Assembly (NCBI RefSeq): GCF_011761355.1
Contig: NZ_JAASRW010000002.1
Span: 310,001-374,000 of the forward strand
Source of the DNA: Paenibacillus lupini
GTDB lineage: Bacteria; Bacillota; Bacilli; Paenibacillales; Paenibacillaceae
Direction of reading: 5' to 3'
Length of the DNA: 64,000 nt
How positions within the stretch are numbered: position 1 is the first letter of the stretch; the number at the start of each line of letters is the position of its first letter. This document shows, piece by piece, positions 59,448-64,000 of the stretch. Under the pieces are notes generated by a model. The model searched no databases. It was not told the origin of the DNA and was given only the letters and a program-made list of their open reading frames with translations. The translations under genes and the position numbers were made by a program.

Positions 59448-61041
59448 AGTGATGCTCGTAGATGATGATTATCCGGTCATCGAGCTGTTGTCGGAAGTGG
59501 TAGATTGGGAAAAGCTTGGCCTCGTCTTGTGCGGAAAGCATGAGAACGGGCTTGCTGCGTGGGAACATATGCAGGAGGAAATGCCGGATATATTGGTGAC
59601 AGATATCGGGATGCCGAAGATGGATGGTCTGGCACTAGTAACCAAAGTGAAGCAGTTGAACCCTAAAGTTCGAATCGTCATCTTATCCTGTCATAGTGAA
59701 TTCCAATATGCTCAGCAGGCGATGCGGCTTGATGTACAGGATTATTTGCTGAAGGATCAGCTTGATCCGGAGGATTTAGTAGGGCTGCTGCAGAAGTTTA
59801 AGGATGGCTTTGACGGCGAGAGCCAAAGGCTGAATGAACAAAACCAAATGCAGCGAATGGTCAGTGAGACGCAGGAACTGCGGAAAGAAAAGCTGTTCCG
59901 GGAGTTCGTTCAGCAGCCATTAATCTCTCCGGAGCAATGGCAGCGTGACTTTGCTTCTTACGGCTTATTCCAAAGCGGAGAGCTATGTCTTCCAGTAGCC
60001 GGCTTTATTGAAAGCTACAATGTCATTAAGAACCGGTTTGATTCGGATCAAACCTTGCATTTTGCCATTAGCAATGTCATGGAGGAACTGCTCACAAATC
60101 TTCCACTTCGGGTTGTGCATATCGGCTACAGCAGCAGGCAATCGTTATTGTTGTTTGCGTTTAAGCCAGGACTAAAGCAAAATGTGTTCGATCAAGTACA
60201 GACTAGTCTTCAAACGATCCAAAGAACGCTTGGTCAAGTGCTTAAGGTGAAAATGGCTTTTCTGATCGGAACGAGCTGTGACAGTCCGCAGCTGCTGAAG
60301 ATGGCGTTATGCAATCTATTGAAGGCTGATGAACAGCGGTTCTATTTATCCCAAGCGGAAATCACCAAATGGCAGAAGGACTTGGAGCAGGCATCGGGTC
60401 TCCTTGCTAAGTACGATCAGGCTGGGGCTGAAATTCGTGAAGCACTGATGGCGAAAGATGGAGAGAAAATCAATTCCTTGGCGGGCAAATGGGAAGCGCA
60501 TATTCGCGGAGAACGGTATTCTTCTGAAGAAGTCAGAGACTGGGTGCTTAAGCTGCTCATTGATATGCGGTTGAAGCTTCATGCTATGCTGTTTGCTTCG
60601 CCGGCTTTAACAGCCGAAAAGCTGCATAAGGAGATCGTTAATTTTGACTCGTTATGGGGCTTGTTCCAATGGTTTAATACGCAGTTGTTATCCTACATTG
60701 CAGCTAGAGAAGATGCATTGCCCGTAAGCAAACGGCGTGAGGTATCTGAAGCATACAAATATGTGTCGATGAATCTGGGCAAAAGGATTACACTGGAGGA
60801 AGTAGCTGCTCATTTGCATATGAATCCCAGCTATTTCAGCCGTTTCTTCAAGAAGGAGACGGGCCTTACCTTTATTGAATATGTAACGGATCAGAAGATT
60901 GATCGGGCCAAAGAGCTGCTCGACCAGACGAATTATTATGTAAGCGAGATTTGTGAAATGCTTGGCTACGATAATCAGAGCTATTTCATTAAGACATTCA
61001 AAGCGCAGACAGGCTTAACACCAACCGAATATCGCGGTTAG
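59440..61041 (+). CDS. YesN-type response regulator with AraC domain, second system
   Basis: The 533-residue protein has a receiver at 1-118 (VDDDYPVIELL, Asp55 in LVTDIGMPKMDG, DYLLKDQ in place of the usual KP). A long linker follows, then an AraC domain at about 430-533 (RITLEEVAAHLHMNPSYFSRFFKKETG). The start at 59440 shares ATGTATAA with the kinase stop and has GAGAGGAGGG upstream. It probably activates the operon. Confidence 0.9.
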   Translation: MYKVMLVDDDYPVIELLSEVVDWEKLGLVLCGKHENGLAAWEHMQEEMPDILVTDIGMPKMDGLALVTKVKQLNPKVRIVILSCHSEFQYAQQAMRLDVQDYLLKDQLDPEDLVGLLQKFKDGFDGESQRLNEQNQMQRMVSETQELRKEKLFREFVQQPLISPEQWQRDFASYGLFQSGELCLPVAGFIESYNVIKNRFDSDQTLHFAISNVMEELLTNLPLRVVHIGYSSRQSLLLFAFKPGLKQNVFDQVQTSLQTIQRTLGQVLKVKMAFLIGTSCDSPQLLKMALCNLLKADEQRFYLSQAEITKWQKDLEQASGLLAKYDQAGAEIREALMAKDGEKINSLAGKWEAHIRGERYSSEEVRDWVLKLLIDMRLKLHAMLFASPALTAEKLHKEIVNFDSLWGLFQWFNTQLLSYIAAREDALPVSKRREVSEAYKYVSMNLGKRITLEEVAAHLHMNPSYFSRFFKKETGLTFIEYVTDQKIDRAKELLDQTNYYVSEICEMLGYDNQSYFIKTFKAQTGLTPTEYRG

Positions 61042-61052
61042 TAGGAGGGAAT

Positions 61053-62882
61053 ATGCGAATCATCTATGAATGGGAACAAGAAAAATTAGCACAATGGCTC
61101 GCTGATCAGCCTGAAGTGGAGGATAAAATCTATTCTCTCACCGGGAACCGGATCAATTGGCAGGAAATGAAAGAGTCCTCACTTTATGCAGGCATGATTA
61201 AGGAGATAAGAGAGGAAGGAGAACGCCTGCTTGAGCGTTCTATCCCAGTTCTGACTGAAGAGATTTACAAGTTGTTTGAGACTAATGGTAACCGGCTTAT
61301 TTATGAAGGACTTTATTTCGAACGGCGCCGTCGTCTTACTTCATTTGTCTTTCTACATTGTCTTTTTCCTGATGAGGACCGGTATCGTCAGGCTTTAATA
61401 GAGATCATAGAGGCGATTCTCGAAGAGAAAACCTGGTGTCTGCCTGCACATATGAGAGGACAGCAGATTAATCGCCATATTGATTTATTTGCTTCGGAGA
61501 CTGGCTTTGCACTTGCTGAAATGATAACGATTACTGGGCAGTCCTTGCCTACGGCACTTCGTGAAGCAATGATGGAGCAAGTGGAGCGGAGATTGTTTAC
61601 CCCTTATCTGGATGATCAATTCCCATCTTATCATTGGGAGAGTGCAGACCATAACTGGGCGGCCGTTTGTGCAGGCTCGATTGGATCGGCAGCTTTGCTG
61701 CTGGAACGTGATCCTGTTCGGAAATCCGCCATTATTCATCGGGCAATCGGAACAATGAACCATTATTTATCCGGCTTTGGTGATGATGGTGCTTGTGCGG
61801 AAGGTCCGGGTTATTGGAATTACGGTTTTGGTTACTTTGTTTATTTTGCTGATCTGCTGAAGCGCGCGTCGAATGGGAACGCTGATTTATTCGTCTCAGA
61901 GCTGGTACAGACGATCGCTAGGTTCCAGCAAAAGGCTTACCTGGTGAAAAATCGTCCGGCCAACTTCTCAGACGCTTCCTCTCATGTAAGCGTAAACATC
62001 GGATTGTCCGATTATCTTGCTGCTCAGATCGAGGGAGTCGAGTATGCGCCGTTATCGATTAGAGCGGGCTTTACGGATGACCACTGCAGTCGTTTTGCAC
62101 ATGCGTTACGCAATCTGGTTTGGTTCCGTCCCGACGCTCCAAGGAATACAGATTGGGCAAGCGGAAGCTGGTACTTGCCTGATGCCCAGTGGTTCATTTC
62201 GCGAAGCACAGGGAAGAGGGGCAGCTTTGGCTTTGCAGCCAAAGGGGGCCACAATAATGAGCCACATAATCATATCGACGTAGGTCATTTTATCTTGCTT
62301 GCGGATGATGACCCGGCGTTTGCCGTTGATCTTGGCAGCGGCGAATATACAGCACAATACTTTGGCGATGGCCGCTATGAATATGATTGCACAGGAGCGC
62401 AGGGGCATTCTTTGCCGATTATCAAAGGTCGTTATCAGGAGGTAGGCGCGAAGAGCGCAGCTAAAGTGTTGCAGCTTGAGCAAGGGGAAACCGAAGATCG
62501 GTTTACACTTGAGCTTGCAGCTTGTTACCCGGATAGCGGACTTGATTCCTATACCAGACAATTTGTGTGGAATAAAACCGACCTTCCAGAGCTCGTGTTA
62601 ACGGATACAATCCGGTTTGAGCAGCAAGGTGGTGCCATTACAGAAGTAATCGTTAGCAAATGCGCACCAGTTGTCCTTCACGATGGGCAAATTCAACTGA
62701 AGGGCAATCGACATACGGTTCTTTTGAATTTTGAACCTCTTCATCTGGATGTCTCAATTGTTGAGCGCGCTTATTCGAATCATTCTGGCCAGGAAGAAAG
62801 CTATTATCGGATTTACCTCATTTCCAAAGATGAGGTATCCCTTGAAAAGACGTTTAAACTTACATTCAAATTTCAAGAATAG
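61053..62882 (+). CDS. Heparinase II/III-like polysaccharide lyase, cytoplasmic
   Basis: The 609-residue protein has an (alpha/alpha) toroid (about 60-370, with HNWAAVCAGSIGSAA and CAEGPGYWNYGFGYFVYF). A Heparinase II/III C-terminal beta domain follows (about 380-609, with GHNNEPHNHIDVGHF supplying His residues). Families of this type (PL12, PL15, PL21 and others) cleave uronic-acid-containing chains by beta-elimination. No signal peptide is seen, so it acts on imported oligosaccharides. AGGAGGGA precedes the ATG, and the next gene removes the unsaturated uronic acid that such a lyase leaves. Confidence 0.8.
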   Translation: MRIIYEWEQEKLAQWLADQPEVEDKIYSLTGNRINWQEMKESSLYAGMIKEIREEGERLLERSIPVLTEEIYKLFETNGNRLIYEGLYFERRRRLTSFVFLHCLFPDEDRYRQALIEIIEAILEEKTWCLPAHMRGQQINRHIDLFASETGFALAEMITITGQSLPTALREAMMEQVERRLFTPYLDDQFPSYHWESADHNWAAVCAGSIGSAALLLERDPVRKSAIIHRAIGTMNHYLSGFGDDGACAEGPGYWNYGFGYFVYFADLLKRASNGNADLFVSELVQTIARFQQKAYLVKNRPANFSDASSHVSVNIGLSDYLAAQIEGVEYAPLSIRAGFTDDHCSRFAHALRNLVWFRPDAPRNTDWASGSWYLPDAQWFISRSTGKRGSFGFAAKGGHNNEPHNHIDVGHFILLADDDPAFAVDLGSGEYTAQYFGDGRYEYDCTGAQGHSLPIIKGRYQEVGAKSAAKVLQLEQGETEDRFTLELAACYPDSGLDSYTRQFVWNKTDLPELVLTDTIRFEQQGGAITEVIVSKCAPVVLHDGQIQLKGNRHTVLLNFEPLHLDVSIVERAYSNHSGQEESYYRIYLISKDEVSLEKTFKLTFKFQE

Positions 62883-62895
62883 GTGGAATCAGAGG

Positions 62896-64000
62896 ATGAA
62901 TACAATTTCTGCGAATCGCATTGAAACGGCTCCATGGGTGAATGAAGCTTGGGAACAAACCATTAATAAAGTAAAATGGACAAGTGCACGTATTGGTGCC
63001 GAGTTCCCGCATGCAAGTCAAGGTGGTACTTATGTACTTGAAGCTCCACACTGGTGGACAGCTGGTTTTTGGCCGGGACTTCTTTGGCTCCTTCATGAAG
63101 GGGAAGGCAGTGCGGATACAACATTCCGTCCTATTGCAGAAGAATGTGAAGTTAGACTGGATGAAGTGCTCGACGGCTATGATCGATTGGATCATGACAT
63201 CGGTTTTATGTGGACGTTAACGAGCGTGATTAACTATAAGCTATACGGAAGTGAATTATCCCGAAGAAGAGCGCTGAAAGCCGCTAACTATTTGATGGGC
63301 CGCTTTAATTTGAAGGGCAATTTTATCCGCGCATGGAATCCTTGGAGTGAAGGGGAAGACAACAGCGGCTGGGCTATTATTGATTGTGCAATGAACGTAC
63401 CATTGCTGCACTGGGCTACTCGTGAAACAGGGGATCTAAGATACAGCCATGTTGCGGAAGCGCATATGGGAACGGTTCTAAATCACTTCATTCGTAAGGA
63501 CGGATCGGTCCGCCATATTGTGCGGTTTGACCCGCAGTCCGGCGAAGTAGCCGAATATATCGGTGGTCAAGGTTTTGGACCCGAGTCCGCTTGGTCCCGT
63601 GGAACGGCATGGGCGGTATACGGTCTTGCGCTTGCTGCCAAGCATACAGGAAGACAAGAATATATCGATGCGGCGAAGCATGTTTCTCACTTCTTCCTGT
63701 CGCAGCTACCGGAAGACAGCGTACCAGTATGGGATTTCCGAGCACCGGAGGAAACCAAAGTACTTCGTGATTCATCAGCAGGAGCTTGTGCAGCCTGCGG
63801 GCTGCTGCTGCTCTCCGAGCTTGTGCCTGATTCGGAAGCTTTCAGCTACCGGAATGCAGGGGAACGTATTCTGAAGTCTCTGTACCAGAACTATGGTGCC
63901 TTTGATCAGGATGAAGAAGAAGGACTTATTTTACATGGTACAAGCCATTATCCGGAACGTAAAAACATGGATGTACCACTTATTTATGGCGACTACTTCT
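62896..64000 (+). CDS. GH88 unsaturated glucuronyl hydrolase, 3' end beyond the window
   Basis: From ATG 62896 (AGGTGG site, 13 nt after the lyase stop) the frame is open to the window end, 368 codons. It has the GH88 plan: HWWTAGFWPGLLW, LDHDIGFMW with Asp101, WNPWSEGEDNSGWAIIDCAMN with Asp163, and WSRGTAWAVYG. The two Asp are 62 apart, close to the spacing of the known catalytic Asp pair of Bacillus sp. GL1 UGL. The end VPLIYGDYF is typical of the C-terminus, so only about 10-15 residues should be missing. It hydrates the double bond of unsaturated uronic acid at the non-reducing end of lyase products. Confidence 0.9.
   Translation, partial: MNTISANRIETAPWVNEAWEQTINKVKWTSARIGAEFPHASQGGTYVLEAPHWWTAGFWPGLLWLLHEGEGSADTTFRPIAEECEVRLDEVLDGYDRLDHDIGFMWTLTSVINYKLYGSELSRRRALKAANYLMGRFNLKGNFIRAWNPWSEGEDNSGWAIIDCAMNVPLLHWATRETGDLRYSHVAEAHMGTVLNHFIRKDGSVRHIVRFDPQSGEVAEYIGGQGFGPESAWSRGTAWAVYGLALAAKHTGRQEYIDAAKHVSHFFLSQLPEDSVPVWDFRAPEETKVLRDSSAGACAACGLLLLSELVPDSEAFSYRNAGERILKSLYQNYGAFDQDEEEGLILHGTSHYPERKNMDVPLIYGDYF

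Overview
The window reads as a chromosomal segment of an endospore-forming Firmicute, most probably Paenibacillus or a close relative. This is inferred from AG-rich Shine-Dalgarno sites with frequent TTG starts, lipoprotein substrate-binding proteins, YesM/YesN-type two-component systems, spore proteins (GerP-like, YjcZ-like), and a very large S-layer-anchored glycosidase. No rRNA, tRNA, CRISPR array, complete insertion sequence or phage was seen.

Layout. 1-6.8 kb holds the 3' end of a glycosidase-like gene, a GerPA/GerPF-like protein, a membrane-anchored Mrr-type nuclease, a divergent NCS2 permease with a divergent LysR regulator, a GH25 lysozyme and an XRE regulator. 6.9-29 kb is a carbohydrate region. 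It contains an AraR-like repressor, a secreted GH43, a GH172-GH127 pair, and a mannitol-1-phosphate dehydrogenase/HAD phosphatase operon behind an attenuator-like leader. An ArsR-type regulator is divergent from a GH2 enzyme. A seven-gene operon follows: substrate-binding lipoprotein, two permeases, GH43, second binding lipoprotein, histidine kinase and AraC-type response regulator. The gene set suits uptake and hydrolysis of arabinose-containing plant oligosaccharides (inference).

29-46.8 kb is mixed: an ECF sigma/anti-sigma pair, ilvD with a GntR regulator, an ankyrin protein, a methyltransferase and an MFS pump with a divergent MmyB-like regulator. It also has many small lipoproteins and membrane proteins, three damaged genes (phosphotransferase remnant, LysE with an in-frame amber codon, frameshifted micro-membrane gene) and many intergenic hairpins. 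The stretch 38.3-44.4 kb is AT-rich and gene-poor by eye.

46.9-53.6 kb is one gene for a 2202-residue secreted protein: tandem lectin-like repeats, two carbohydrate-binding modules, a GH87-type beta-helix (alpha-1,3-glucanase/mycodextranase) and three SLH domains. 54.2-64 kb is a second complete uptake system: two permeases, binding lipoprotein, histidine kinase, response regulator, heparinase II/III-like lyase and a GH88 unsaturated glucuronyl hydrolase cut by the window end. This suits import and intracellular breakdown of a uronic-acid-containing polysaccharide.

The least explained signals are non-coding. They are (i) two copies of a 130-165 nt multi-helix repeat with invariant GCGATCGGA; (ii) a hairpin family with a conserved 9-nt loop near CTGGGAACA and changing, still-paired stems; (iii) CTTACGAAGTAAGAAT hairpin spacers that twice end at a ribosome-binding site inside the arabinose-type operon; and (iv) the terminator/antiterminator leader before the HAD-mtlD genes.
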